A stretch of DNA of 64,000 bases, from contig NC_023758.2 of the NCBI RefSeq assembly GCF_000499845.2, positions 13,796,427-13,860,426 on the forward strand. The letters run 5' to 3'. A model generated the notes under the pieces. The model was not told the origin of the DNA, did not search any database, and was given only the letters and a program-made list of their open reading frames with translations. Numbering within the stretch: the first letter of the stretch is position 1; every line of letters begins with the position of its first letter. Shown one piece after another: positions 1 through 11,050 of the stretch. The stretch is from Phaseolus vulgaris (taxonomy: Eukaryota > Streptophyta > Magnoliopsida > Fabales > Fabaceae). The position numbers and the translations under genes are program-made.

Positions 1-240
1 GGTATGTTATCTGTAATTATTCTTTTACGTTTCGATTTTACATTGCCTCATACAACTGAGTCTCTTAAGTTGAAGTAAATTATTAACAAATAATTAATAA
101 AAATACAACTATATTTTATAACTAAATAATAATAATAATAATAATGACATATAAGATTAATTAGCATTAAATAATAATAAATTAAAACAGTGAAGATAAA
201 ACTGTATTATAATTTGTACAATATATGTATATATATATAG
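1..240. other. AT-rich intergenic DNA with an (AAT)n microsatellite
   Basis: No coding potential was seen. A short (AAT)n run occupies about 125-146. The segment leads into the 56-bp tandem array. Confidence 0.6.
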
Positions 241-575
241 AAACATGATATTACTGAGTTAGTCCGATCTTGGGATTCGACCAAGTCGATATGTAGGAAC
301 ACAATATTACCGAGTTGGTCAGATCTTAGGATTTGACCAAGTCAATATGTAGAAACACGATATTACCAAGTTAGTCTAATCTTAGGATTCAGTCAAGTCG
401 ATATGTAGAAACACGATAATACCGAGTTGGTCTAATCTTAGGATTTGGCTAAGTCGATATGTAGAAACACGATATTACTGAGTTAGTCTAATCTTAAGAT
501 TCGGCTAAGTCGATATGTAGAAACACGATATTATTGTGTTGGTCCGATCTTAGGATTTGACCAATTGTAAGTAAA
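241..575. repeat. 56-bp tandem array, about six copies
   Basis: Units restart near 247, 303, 359, 415, 471 and 527, a constant 56-bp spacing. Each unit carries GATATTAC near its start and AAGTCGATATGTAG near its end, with a handful of substitutions between copies. The array lies just beyond the end of a minus-strand Tat-type pol region, in the position of that element's 3' untranslated region. Tat/Ogre elements are known to carry tandem repeats there. Confidence 0.9.
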
Positions 576-725
576 TAGTCTTTTTGAATGACAAACGTGT
601 TTATTAACGGGCGACCTCGTTAAAAACCCTCCTAAGGGAAAAGAAGTATCACCACAGAGAATGTAAATTGTTCAACGTGTAGAGCATAGTAAATAAAAGT
701 ACTTAACTAAAGTAAAATTTGAGAT

Positions 726-1800
726 TTACCCCATTTCAGGTTCAGGGGATGGGCCTCCGTCCAAGGTCTCTAGTTGGTAGGCTCTATTTCCAAGCACCTT
801 GATCACTCGGTAGGGGCCTGTCCATTTTGGAGACAATTTGTTCTCAATTTGATAAGGGTGAGCTTTTCGTAGCACTAGATTAGAGACTCTGAATTGTTTA
901 TGATTCACCTTAATTTTGTATTTTACTTTCACCTTTCTCTTTAGTGCTTCTGAATTTATGCGTGCTCGATCACATACTTCATCAAGTAAATCTAAATTCA
1001 ATATCCTCTCTTTGTCAAAATTTTCATGGGTGAATTTTTGGAACCTTGGCGAGTCTTTTAGTATCTCTATGGGTATCATGGCGTTTCTCCCATATACTAG
1101 ATTGAAAGGTGTTTCCCGTGTTGTGGTTTAGAGACTGGTGTGATATGACCACAATATTCTTGGGATTTCCTCTGACCATCCTCTTTGTCCTTTTCAAGTC
1201 TTCTCCTCAGGCCCCTTAGCCATACTCTATAGGCTGATTCAGCCTGGCCAATGGCCAGGGGGTGTTCTACAAAGGTGAATACTTGTTTGATCCCTATCTT
1301 TTGACACAAACTTCCGAGCTAACAAATAGCGAATTGGGTCCCATTATCTGATACCAAATGTCGATATACAACATTTTTCCATACGAAGTGTTAAATTTTT
1401 TGGGTAGTTATTTGGGCGACTGGTTGGGCTTTGATCCATTTGGTGAAGTACTCAATGGCAACGATAAGGTATTTCATCTAGCGAACGACCAAAGGGAAAG
1501 GCCATGGGCTAGAAATGGAATGTAATTCCTCAGGAAGTGAGTGGCTCCAATCAGCATGCTTTTGGCATTGTTCGTATCTTTTCACATACTTCATGCAATC
1601 CTCTTTTATCGTTGGCCAATAATAACCAGCTCGAATCGTATTCAAGCATAGAGCTCGTCCGCCGATGTGGCTTCCGCATATGTCCTCATGGAGCTTGGAC
1701 ATTACTCGGACACATTGATCGTTGCTTATGCAGGTGAGGAGCGGGTGTGTGAAACCATATCGGAGGAGGTGACCATCCACCATAGTATATCAACTTGCGT
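726..1800 (-). pseudogene. Tat-type integrase remnant
   Basis: The 5' part (1478-1783) is the zinc-binding HHCC region: it has the LHEDICGSHIGGR and GYYWPTIKED signatures, but the first cysteine of the final CxxC pair reads as tyrosine (KRYEQCQKH). The catalytic core (about 1100-1460) is interrupted by stops. The C-terminal domain (726-1079) is readable, with SPKWTGPYRVIKVLG followed by AYQLETLDG, the usual gypsy integrase tail. It is the last coding part of the element before the 3' untranslated array. Confidence 0.75.
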
Positions 1801-1979
1801 TCTTTTTTACGATCTTCGCTTCTGTGGGATCGGAGGGGAGTAACCCGTCTGCTAGATATCGGACATATGATGTCCTCCAGGTATCTATTGAGGCGACCTT
1901 GTTTCCTTTGGATAGTTCCTGAAGGGTTACCCTTGGAATTTTCAAAGTCTCTTGGATGACAGATCAGTGTGTTCCCCTT

Positions 1980-2360
1980 TTTCGAGCTTGCAAGTTTGGA
2001 TAACAAGTCTGCTTGAGAATTTTGTACCCTAGGAACGTTGACGAGGTCAAAAGTGGAAAAAACATCTTTCAGAATTTTCACGTACCTAAGATAGGATGCT
2101 AGGTGTGGATCTTTGGCTTAGTATTCTCTAAAAACCTATCCTGTTATGAGGAGTGAGTCGCTCTTCTCTTGCAAGCAGCGAGTTCCCATTTCTTTTGCCA
2201 ACAACATTCCTGCTATTAAGGCCTCATATTCGACCTGATTATTACTCGCTTGAAATGTGAACTTGAGAGACTGCTCGATTGGAACACCATTTGGACCTTT
2301 CAGAATGATGTTAACCCCACTTCCTTGCAAGTTGGAGGAACCATCGACAGAAAGGACCCA
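1980..2360 (-). pseudogene. Second (archaeal-type) RNase H domain of the Tat element
   Basis: Read backwards from 2360, the frame has SVDGSSNLQGSG, then NNQVEYEALIAGM, and further on VPRVQNSQADLLSKLAS. These match the catalytic Asp/Glu blocks and C-terminal block of the extra RNase H that Tat-lineage elements carry between the normal RNase H and the integrase. A stop after 2136 and at least one frame break separate the two halves. It is this domain that places the element in the Tat clade. Confidence 0.72.
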
Positions 2361-2427
2361 TAGGAAGTCGTCGAGATCGGGCTCGAAGCTTTTGGGGGGC
2401 GAGCTCGATCAGGAAATTTGCGTATAC

Positions 2428-3610
2428 CTACGCCTTAGTTGACCCACGCGGTTCGTAATGTATATCAAACTTTGATAGTTCTATGGCCAAACAAACCATT
2501 CTTCCTGCAATATCAGGTTTCTGGAGGACCTTTCGTATAGGGAGGTCTGTCATTACTATCACTATGAAACTCTGGAAATAGTGTCGCAGCCACCGAGCTG
2601 TAAAAACCACTACGAAAGTCGCTTTTTCAATAGCTTGGTAACGAATTTCCACAACTTGTAATACCTTACTAGTGAAGTATACTGGCCTCTAAGCTTTTCC
2701 TTCTTCTTGAAAAATAACCGAGCTTATAGCTAGGTCGGTGATTGAGAAGTAAAATCGTAGAGTAAGTATTAGGGTAGGCTTGCTAAGTATTGGCGGTTTA
2801 GGAAAGTATTCTTTTGATTTGGTAAAAGCTTCTTCACATTCATCGGTCCATATGAAACGATCATTCTTTTTTAGGCATTGAAAATTCAGGTACCACTTTG
2901 TTGCCACTGGCAGATAGGAAACGAGAGAGGGCGACTGTGTGCTCGGTCAACCTTTGCACTTCTTTTATGTTGGCTGGGCTTCTCATCTCCATAATAGCTG
3001 CACATTTGTCGGGATTTTCCTCAATTCCCCTTTTAGTTAGTAGGAAACCGAAAAACATCTCTTCCTGTACTCCGAAGATACATTTTTCGGGATTAAGCTT
3101 TAAATTATGTGCCCCTATAGTGGCAAACAACTCTTCTCTTCTAAGTCTGATGTATGCTCATTTTCCTTCACTGAAGTTACCACCATGTCGTCCACATATG
3201 CTTGAACATTCTGTCCGAGCATTGGTAGTAGAATTCAGTCCATGAGTCTCTGGTAGGTTGCTGAGTCTCTGGTAGGTTGCCTCAACATTTTTTAACCTGA
3301 AAGACATGACCTTGTAGCAGTAAATGGTTGCTTCAGTCATGAAAGTTGTTTTACTTTCGTCCTTTGGATGCATCCAAATTTGGTTGTATCCCGAGAAGGC
3401 GTCCAAAAAACTCAGTAGGCCATATCCCGAGGCATTGTCTACCAACGTGTCTATGTTCGGCAAGAGGTAGGGATCCTTGGGACAACCACTTGCTTATTTC
3501 ACCATGATGACGTTGGCCAACCACTTGAGATATTGGATTTCCCCGATGACACCAGCTATAAGAAGAATTTGAGTCTCTTATCGGATGACGAGACACTTCT
3601 CCTCATTGAA
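2428..3610 (-). pseudogene. Reverse transcriptase and RNase H remnant, Tat element
   Basis: The catalytic YVDDM box is readable at 3183-3197 on the minus strand. Around it are DAFSGYNQI (3351-3463), KCIFGVQEEMFFGFLL (2861-3130) and the RNase H part (2428-2907) with DLPIRKVLQKPDIAGRM and LSKFDIHYEPRG. The region is cut into five or six short frames by stops and indels. A short local duplication (GAGTCTCTGGTAGGTTGC) sits at about 3243-3280 near one break. Confidence 0.8.
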
Positions 3611-3814
3611 TTTTCTTCTCCTTCGAATGAAGGGCTTGACCTTCTCATTTATGGTGAGATGGTGACACAAAAAATTTAGATCAATCCCAAGCATGTCGGC
3701 TGACAATCAGGCGAAAACACTCATGTTTTTCGAAATGACTTCTGCGGTTTTTTCCTCAACTCTTTATGTAACGAAGGCTCGAGCTTGAATATTTTTTTCG
3801 TTAATTTCTATCTC

Positions 3815-4335
3815 TCAAACTTCCCTTGCAAGCCCAAGTCGCCTCTCGTCATGAGGGACGAGGTTTATCTTTATGTAGAGCTCTTCACGGTGAGTGGATA
3901 TCATATACATGTCTCTTCTACTCCTCAGGTTATTTTCATAGCACTTGTGGGCTATATTATGATCTAGTTTCATGGTGATGACTTTCCCTTCTGGCAAAGG
4001 CAATTTTACTTTCATGTGATACGAGGAGGGTATCGCTCCTAACTTGTTCAAGGATGGTCGTCCCAAAAGCAAATTATAAGCAGAGAGTGTATTAACTACT
4101 ATATACTTTACCGTGATGGTCGTTGCCGCACTTTCATCTGAGAAGGTGGTTCAGAGCTCGGTGTACCCTCAAACTTCCATTCGATCCATCGTGAACCCCA
4201 TCAGGAAACCTTCATAAGGTCTTAGCTAATCCGGAGGGATTTGTAATCCCAAAAACGTCTCCCAAAACATCATGTCGGCCAAACTTCCCTGATCCACAAG
4301 GACTCTATCTACATTGCGGCTAATAGGAATGACTG
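3815..4335 (-). pseudogene. Retropepsin-type protease remnant, Tat element
   Basis: The minus strand reads VLVDQGSLADMMF near 4290-4320, a degraded version of the active-site block of plant gypsy proteases. Downstream is AYNLLLGRPSLNKLGAIPS (about 4035-4090), the conserved C-terminal ILGRP block. Two stops interrupt the frame between them. It lies between gag and reverse transcriptase, as expected. Confidence 0.7.
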
Positions 4336-4439
4336 ATATGAGTATAGGATCATCTTCGTGAGGGAAAACGTCATCAGAATTCGACGTTGCGAAATAGAGG
4401 GGGGGACCTGGCCTGGCTTGGCTCAGGTTTTTTGGTCTC

Positions 4440-5460
4440 TAAGGTCATCACAAATCGGGTGTAATGTTTTTGAATAGATGTCGAGGTCCCTCATCCGGAG
4501 AATCCTCCTGCAATTGTGTTGAAATCTCCTAGAATGGGTGCCTCGTGGTTCGTCTCCTTCGCGATTCTTCCTTTCTTTTCTTTTTTTCCTGCTTGTTATC
4601 AAGATATCTAGTAAAACATCCTTATTTTACCAACTTCGTAAGCTGGTAGGATTAAGTGAGGCATTGCTCGGTGTTGTGACCCCGGGCGTGATGGAATTCG
4701 CACCAATCGTCTTTTTTCCCACCAAGTATTCGGTCTGTGGTTTTTGGGAAGCGTGACTTCTTTACAATAACCTATTTGGAGATGAGTGATTTGTATGAGG
4801 CGTATAATCATCATCTGCTCGCCCTTTTATGTCGTCCTTTTTTGCTACATAAGGGACGTACCTTTGGTCGAACCGTAGATGTTTTGGTGTTCCTCGAACA
4901 GTGTTCTCATCCATTTTCCTTGTATCTTCTTTGTTTGAGTTATGAGTTGTCATTTTTCACTATTATGGCCTCCTCTACCTCTATGTGGGCGACTGCCCTT
5001 TCCCTGACATCAACCATCGACTCGAATCAGTTTCAAATGAGCGAGCCGCTAAAAGGGCTTGCTGACATCCCCTTTACAAATGCGGAAACGACCTTCTCCT
5101 CATTTGGTGTTGAAAGTCTTACTGAAAAGGCACAATAGTGATTTAAATAGTCTTTCAAGGATTCACCCTCCCTCTTCCTGACATCGAAAAGGTCAGGAAA
5201 TCAAGAAGGGTCGAATTTGTTGGCTGAGAACCTTTCCTTGAAGATTATGGAGAACTGCTGGAACGGTGTTATATGTCCATCAAGGATGCCGCTTAACCAA
5301 TGAAGGTTTGTTCCTGTGAATGTTCCCATGAGCATCATGCAGTGGATGGCATCTCACCCACTTGAGATGATCATCTAGGTCCTGAACACCTTTAAATGGC
5401 TCTCAGAGTCATCTACTCCTAAGAAATGAGTTATCTTTGGGTGAGAAAATGAGGTAGGAT
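4440..5460 (-). pseudogene. gag remnant, Tat element
   Basis: Minus-strand segments such as FSIIFKERFSANKFDPS (about 5210-5260) and KREGESLKDYLNHY followed by VVSAFVKGMSASPF (about 5060-5190) match the capsid-like gag region of Tat elements. Frames are short and broken. The N-terminal part is missing because the element ends near 5460. Confidence 0.65.
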
Positions 5461-5465
5461 CGGTG

Positions 5466-5530
5466 GTACCGCCAATATAGTCACACATCACTTAAGAGTT
5501 GGGGCCAATGACAATTTATATACTTCTTCC
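5466..5530 (+). repeat. LTR fragment, left half of a copy split by the nested copia element
   Basis: This stretch (GCCAATATAGTCACACATC followed by TTATATACTTC) is a diverged copy of 11259-11332. The copy at 11250 continues without a break into CTCCAACCCACCGAG, which here resumes only at 11051. The comparison shows where the copia element at 5531-11050 was inserted. Confidence 0.7.
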
Positions 5531-6680
5531 TATGGCCTTAAACAATAGGGGGGTGAATTGTTTATGAAAGATTTTCGCAAACTTTAAAGGTATAATGAAA
5601 GCTAATGAAGAATCACAGAGAAGGAAACTATGGAAAGCAAAACACAAAGTTGTTTTAGTTGATTTCCAGAAAATCAACCGGTTGTTTTTGCGATTCAACT
5701 GGTTGTTTTTATCAGCAGTTATTAAAATCAACTTAAAACAGATATATGTAAGATCAGGGAAAGAGAGAATCACACAAGCAGATTTATACTGGTTCACTCT
5801 TACACCAAGAGCTACATCCAGTCCCCATAAATCACTGGGTAATCCACTATGCAATCAAAACTAGATTACAAACACCACACACCAAAGTAGTGACCTTGAA
5901 CCCCTCAAGAAACACACTACCTTTGGCAAACCACACCAAGAGTGTTGATCTTGAACACCTCAAGAACACACAACACTCCTTGGCAACACAAATACAGAAA
6001 TACAGTAATCAAGGAAGAAGGGAATAAAATACACCTGTGTATTACAAAGCTTAAAGTTCAGAATTACAACCCAATCCTATTCCACACACTTAAGAATGAT
6101 CCAAAGCTTTTTCAAATCTTGGAAAAACTGTTTTTGATAAACTCTTTTTCTTACTTTAAGACTAGGAGCGTAAAACCACCTTTATATAGACCAACTAAGT
6201 GGTCAAAAGCATTTAATAAAAGAACCAAGGTGGTTAGGATCATTTAAAACATATTAAAACCACTTAACAGAATTCTGTTAAGATTTTCACAAAAACAATC
6301 GGGTGTTTTGTCGAAACAATCGGTTGAATTGACTTGATAGCAAAGTCAAGCTTTTCAAAACCTTTTCAAAAATTACTAAGGTAAAAATACATGTTGTTTC
6401 GAAATTTCAACCTGTTGAAATTTCAACAGTTTTTTAGAAAACTCATCTTTTCAAAAGGTTAAAGATTCAAATGAACTTGAATCATCTTAAGGAGTGAATT
6501 AACAAGTTTCAAACAACTAGACACACTCATCTTTTCAAAAGGTTAAAGATTCAAATGAACTTGAATCATCTTAAGGAGTGAATTAACAAGTTTCAAACAA
6601 CTAGACACACACACACAACGACAATAAGGTCTTCAAGCTTTCCACTTGGATTTGGAGACATCAAAGCATCTTGTTCAACA
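5531..6680 (-). repeat. 3' LTR of the nested copia element
   Basis: It matches 10279-11050 from TATGGCCTTAAAC through TTGTTCAACA. It holds about 300 bp (about 5810-6110) that the other LTR lacks, and an 84-bp tandem duplication at 6441-6608. The outermost TGTTAGAATA present in the other LTR is missing. The length difference means the two LTRs have diverged by indels since insertion. Confidence 0.82.
6441..6608. repeat. 84-bp tandem duplication inside the LTR
   Basis: Two nearly identical copies begin with ACTCATCTTTTCAAAAGG at 6441 and 6525. The other LTR (about 10890-10985) has one copy, so the duplication arose in this LTR alone. Confidence 0.85.
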
Positions 6681-6692
6681 ATCTCCTCCTAT
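6681..6692 (-). other. Polypurine tract of the nested copia element
   Basis: On the minus strand AGGAGGAGAT immediately precedes the LTR start TGTTGAACA. This is the expected position and composition for the plus-strand primer of reverse transcription. Confidence 0.7.
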
Positions 6693-9150
6693 TTGATGAA
6701 GACAAATCCCTGATTTGTTTGTGTTGTTGTTTTTGAACTTGAAAGGTCCTGCAAAACAGAATTTATGCATATACAAAGCAAGTATACTAGTAGGATACTA
6801 AGGCACACACAGATACAGTTTTCTGCATAATCCATTTGCAAAGAAAACCAGAAAACCAGTGCCAAACATAGTATTGTGTGCAGCAGAACTATGGTGAATA
6901 AGAGCATAGCAGTAGCAAAATTTAAACCATGATAAAACCAGATAACACTAGAGTGTAGCAGTAGCAATACAACACATAAAACCACACCATTCTCCCCCTA
7001 TTTGTCTTCACAAATAGAATGGAAGAAGGGATAAAAACAGAATAATCTGTTTGCATCAGTGTTTTCCAGCATTGAAAACCAACATATAATAGCAACAGAA
7101 TAAACCAAAAAACCAATGTGTGTAGCAGCACCATTGCAATAACAAATCTTTGATACCATATAAAATTGCAACAGAAATCTTTAGGGTATCAGAGCTTATG
7201 ACAACAACGAAATTTGCACAACAAATTAAAGCACCATAGAGTCCAAGAAACCACAATTTCTCCCCCTTTCTTTTCGTCACCCAACAGTTCTCTAAATGAA
7301 AGAAAAATGTCGCTTTCTTGCATAAGACAAAGAGATCTGAACCAGTGTAATCTTCACACAAGAAGACTATACATTCAAAGTCAATGTTTTCTTCAGTCCT
7401 TCACCCTTTGATCCGAAACATCATTTCCAAATGCTTGATGGAGACATCAAAGTATTGCTTTTATCAAGTTTTGAAAGACGAGTAGTAGCAGTAAGGACCA
7501 AAACTTGAGCATTTTGAGCAGTAGTAAAACCATCTCACAAAGCTATGAATTCAGATTTCATGTTTATCATCAATCCAGGAATCTTCTATCCTGTTGCAGA
7601 ATTTCAATCGATTGTTTCGCAGAATCAATCAATTGTTTTTCTGGACAGGATTCCAGCTTTTACAAAATGATGTTCTGCTCATCTTCTTCTGCATAATTCT
7701 TTGTAGAACCCTGATCTGTATAATTGATTTCATCGAACACCATATGGACAGACTCCTTCATAGTCATGAGTCTCTTGTTGTAGAATAGCATAAGGGCATC
7801 TTCATTGGCTACAAAACAATAAACATATACCCTTATGACCAGATTCTGAGGCATACATATTGCATATTTGACCAACAACTGGCTTTGAAAAGCAGAAACA
7901 GATTTACCCATTCATAAGCAATTGTAGCAGCTTCATTCAGAGGTGTCAAAGGCAAAACAACTGGTTGTTTTGTACTTTCAACTAGTTGTTTTCTGTGACA
8001 GCAAAGAGAATATTTTCCAAAACCAAGTAATCACCTTTTAAGAAGATGAAAAAAGCAGTATGCAATTTGTTCATACTTTAGCAAAGAGAACCCCAAAAGA
8101 TTCACTCTCTTTATTCTTGAAGATTCTCTTTTTGAACAACCATTGTGCATGTGCCTAGGATGACTCTTGACTTTCAAAGACCTTTGCAAGACATGTGCAA
8201 ATGAAAAGTGTAGGTGCAAGGATTGACTCTACTCTTGATGTTCTTCCTTTTAGCAGACATTCTTCAAGCTCTTGTTTTGATCCTCTTTGATGAAGGGGAT
8301 GTGGGATCCATGAAGGCAAAGAGAAAAACCAGAAAACAGAATGAGACTTTTGCCAGATTTGAAAACCAGCAAGAGATGTCGCAATGGGTTGTTTTTTTGA
8401 AGAGAAACAACTGCATATAAGTTTATATATTCACATAAAACAGTTCCAATCCTTGGCATTTAGTGGGTTTCGGTCTTCAAGAAAGAGAGTCTGGTCCAAG
8501 ACTACACAGTAGCCCGTCACTCAGTGGCAGATTTCACATGAAAGCACAAGAAGACTTTGACTAGTCATAAAGGTTCTTAATTTTCCAAAAAATCATGGAA
8601 TATATTCCATTTATGACAAAAGTAACACTCTTATGAATGAAATCAAACCCATGATAAATGCACTTTGACTCATAACTGCTTGAGGAAAGAATCTGCAACA
8701 GACATAATGCATAGCAGAATTTATTCAATTTAATGTAGTGTTGTCAGAGGGAAACAATCGATTGTTTCGCGAAAACAATTGGTTGTTTTTCTGTGACAAC
8801 AACTTAAGCATTTCACAGATTCAGAATTGACTGGCAAAAGATGAATCAGAAAGGCTTCACATACACATTACATAGATGAAAGATAAAGACATCAATCAAT
8901 ATTTTTCATACTACAGAATTAAAGAAAATATTCAAGAAAAGAAGGTTAAAACAAGGAAAGTCTTATCCTTTAGACAATGTAGTTCTTTCAATGAGGCATT
9001 GTCCATAATCAAGTAACTTCTCTTAGTCTTCAAGAAAACTTGGCTTTGTACGAAACGATAATTGGAAGTCCAGAAAGAATCTTTTCCCTTCATAAGCTTG
9101 GTCTTGTGACTCAAGAATCCTTGATCTCTTACCAAATTTGCAAAACCATG
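6693..9150 (-). other. Internal noncoding region of the copia element
   Basis: No retroviral enzyme motif was found in either strand. Small minus-strand frames at 6689-7361 are hydrophobic but broken and not recognisable. Purine-rich boxes resembling the polypurine tract recur near 6990-7008 and 7257-7268. Paired CAATCGGTTG-type motifs recur near 7605, 7955 and 8755. Confidence 0.6.
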
Positions 9151-9153
9151 AAA

Positions 9154-10206
9154 TCAAGCAACAAGATTTGGTCCCCTTACAAATGTGGGTCCTTTGGCAT
9201 TAGCTTTATCATGAGGAACCTCAAAATTCTCGGGAATCCATCTCATAATACCTTTAGGAACAAAAAACCTCCTAATATCGCTGAATCTAACTGAGTGGCC
9301 TCTCTTCATGCAATAAAAGCATGTAACAATCGGTTGTTTTTCTGACAGTTTTGAAAAAGACTTTGAAAACTCAGTTTTCTTGCTTTGTGAATTAAAACCT
9401 AAACTTGCTTTTCCAAAAACACAATTTTGAGATGCCAAGAGATTCTCAAAGTTGGATTTACCCTTTGAAAGTCTATCCACAGTTTTCACAAGGTAATGAA
9501 CCTTCTTTTCAAGAGTTTCACAATTTTCACAAACAAGTGAGTCACACTTTCAAGAAGAGTTCTTGTAAATCATTTCAAGATTTTCAAAATCAGTTTTTGA
9601 ATTCTCCAACTCTTCTTTCAGTGCCTTGACTTTGTTTTCAAGCCAGTTATTCAACCCTTTCAATCGGTTGTTTAAGAATGTCAAACGATTAGTTTCCTCA
9701 TGTGTTTCTTTAAAAGCTTGAAGAAGTTGACTATAATTTTTAGCATTTAAAGAAGTACAAGAACTTACACTACTTGCATCATCTTCTTCCTTGGCCATCC
9801 AACACAAATTGGCTTCTTTTTTATTTTGCTTTATTTTCCTTCTTGCTTGACTTCTTCTCCTTGCTCTCTTTATTTCATCGGTTCCCTCATGAGTTACTTC
9901 AAGTGTATCCCACATCTCCTTAGCAGATCCACATTTTGAGACCCTGAAAAACTTATTAGAATTTAAGGAAGGGGTGATAATATTTTTTGCAATACAATCA
10001 TATTGTGCTCTTTTACTTTCACTCTCAGTCCATTGGGACCAAGGTTTTTCAAAGAAAACATCATCTTTTTCAAACATAGGAATAAAAGGACCATTTAGTT
10101 CAACAAAGATTTTCATTCTAACCTTCCAAAACTGATAGTTCAAACCACAAAATAAAGGTGGCCTATTTATTGAGACACCCTCCCCAAAAGGTAATTTTTC
10201 AGCCAT
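9154..10206 (-). pseudogene. copia gag with one internal stop
   Basis: The start codon is at 10206, just inside the primer-binding site. The N-terminal part has NRPPLFCGLNYQFWKVRM, the usual opening of plant copia gag, then a long Lys/Glu-rich helical region. One in-frame TGA ends the first segment at 9550; the same frame continues to 9154. The homologous fragment at 21367-21747 reads through at that site with cysteine. The zinc knuckle near 9310-9320 has CFYC and the His, but the fourth ligand is serine instead of cysteine. The end reads KGPTFVRGPNLVA. With the stop and the altered knuckle, full function is unlikely. Confidence 0.8.
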
Positions 10207-10253
10207 AAGAAAAAGGTTTTTAGGATCAAACTTGAATATCTTTCAAGAACCAA

Positions 10254-10267
10254 GCTCTTGATGCCAA
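10254..10267 (-). other. Primer-binding site of the nested copia element
   Basis: The minus strand reads TTGGCATCAAGAGC one base inside the right LTR. It resembles the TGGTATCAGAGC site complementary to initiator tRNA-Met that is standard in plant copia elements, with small changes. Confidence 0.7.
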
Positions 10268-10268
10268 T

Positions 10269-11050
10269 TGTTAGAATATATGGCCTTAAACAAGAGGGGG
10301 GTTGAATTGTTTATGAAAGATTTTTGCAAACTTTGAAGGTATAATGAAATCCAATGAAGAATCACAGAGAAGGAAACTATGGAAAGCAAAGCACAAAGTT
10401 GTTTTAGTTGATTTCCAGAAAATCAACCGGTTGTTTTTGCGATTCAACCGGTTGTTTTTATCAGCAATTAATAAAAAAAAACTTAAAACAGGTATCTGTA
10501 AGATCAGGGAAAGAGAGAATCACACAAATAGATTTATACTGGTTCACTTTTACACCAATCACTCACTCAAATCTTGGAAAAACTGTTTTTGATAAACTCT
10601 TTTTCTTACTTCAAGACTAGGAGCGTAAAACCACCTTTATATAGACCAATCAAGTGGTCAAAAGCATTTAATAAAAGAACCAAGGTAGTTAGGATCATTT
10701 TAAACATATTAAAACCACTTAACAGAATTCAGTTAAGGTTTTCAGAAAAACAATCAGTTGTTTTGTCGAAATAATCGGTTGAATTGACTTGACAGCAAAG
10801 TCAAGCTTTTCAAAACCTTTTCAAAAACTACTAAGGTAAAACAACCTGGTGTTTCGAAATTTCAACCTGTTGAAATTTCATCAGGTTTTTAGAAAACCCA
10901 GCTTTTCAAAAGCTTAAAGATTCAAATGAACTTGGATCATCTTAAGGAGAGAATTAACAAGTTTCAAACAACTAGACACACACACAACAACAACAAGGTC
11001 TTCAAGTTTTCTACTTGGATTTGGAGACATCAAAGCATCTTGTTCAACAC
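10269..11050 (-). repeat. 5' LTR of the nested copia element
   Basis: The 782-bp LTR starts TGTTAGAATATATGGCC and ends TTGTTCAACA on the plus strand, so it has TG...CA ends. It contains the perfect palindrome CAACCGGTTG twice near 10427-10455. The ~300-bp segment of the partner LTR is missing after ACACCAATCACTC. Confidence 0.85.

Larger units (their letters stand above)
576..5465 (-). mobile_element. Decayed Ty3/gypsy element, Tat lineage
   Basis: Read on the minus strand, the order is gag, protease, reverse transcriptase, RNase H, a second RNase H, integrase. That is the Ty3/gypsy order plus the extra archaeal-type RNase H that marks the Tat clade (Ogre, Retand, TatIV). Many stops and frameshifts break the reading frame, so it cannot be autonomous. 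Its 3' side (576-725) is noncoding and is followed by the 56-bp array. The 5' LTR was not identified: similarity stops near 5460, where unrelated plus-strand LTR sequence begins. Confidence 0.8.
5531..11050 (-). mobile_element. Nested non-autonomous Ty1/copia element carrying gag only
   Basis: Two direct terminal repeats (5531-6680 and 10269-11050) bracket an internal region with a primer-binding site beside the right LTR and a polypurine tract beside the left LTR, so the element reads on the minus strand. The only recognisable coding region is gag (9154-10206); no protease, integrase or reverse transcriptase was seen in 6693-9150. The left LTR lacks its outer 10 bases relative to the right one, and no clean target duplication is visible. 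The gag resembles SIRE-type copia gag. A related gag fragment lies at 21190-21900. Confidence 0.8.

Noticed and set aside
241..575. CRISPR-like regular repeat array
   Set aside because: The units are adjacent with no variable spacers, and the context is a plant retrotransposon.
6689..7361. Hydrophobic minus-strand frames as an envelope-like gene of the copia element
   Set aside because: SIRE elements can carry such a gene here, but these frames are short, overlap in different phases and share only low-complexity hydrophobic composition.
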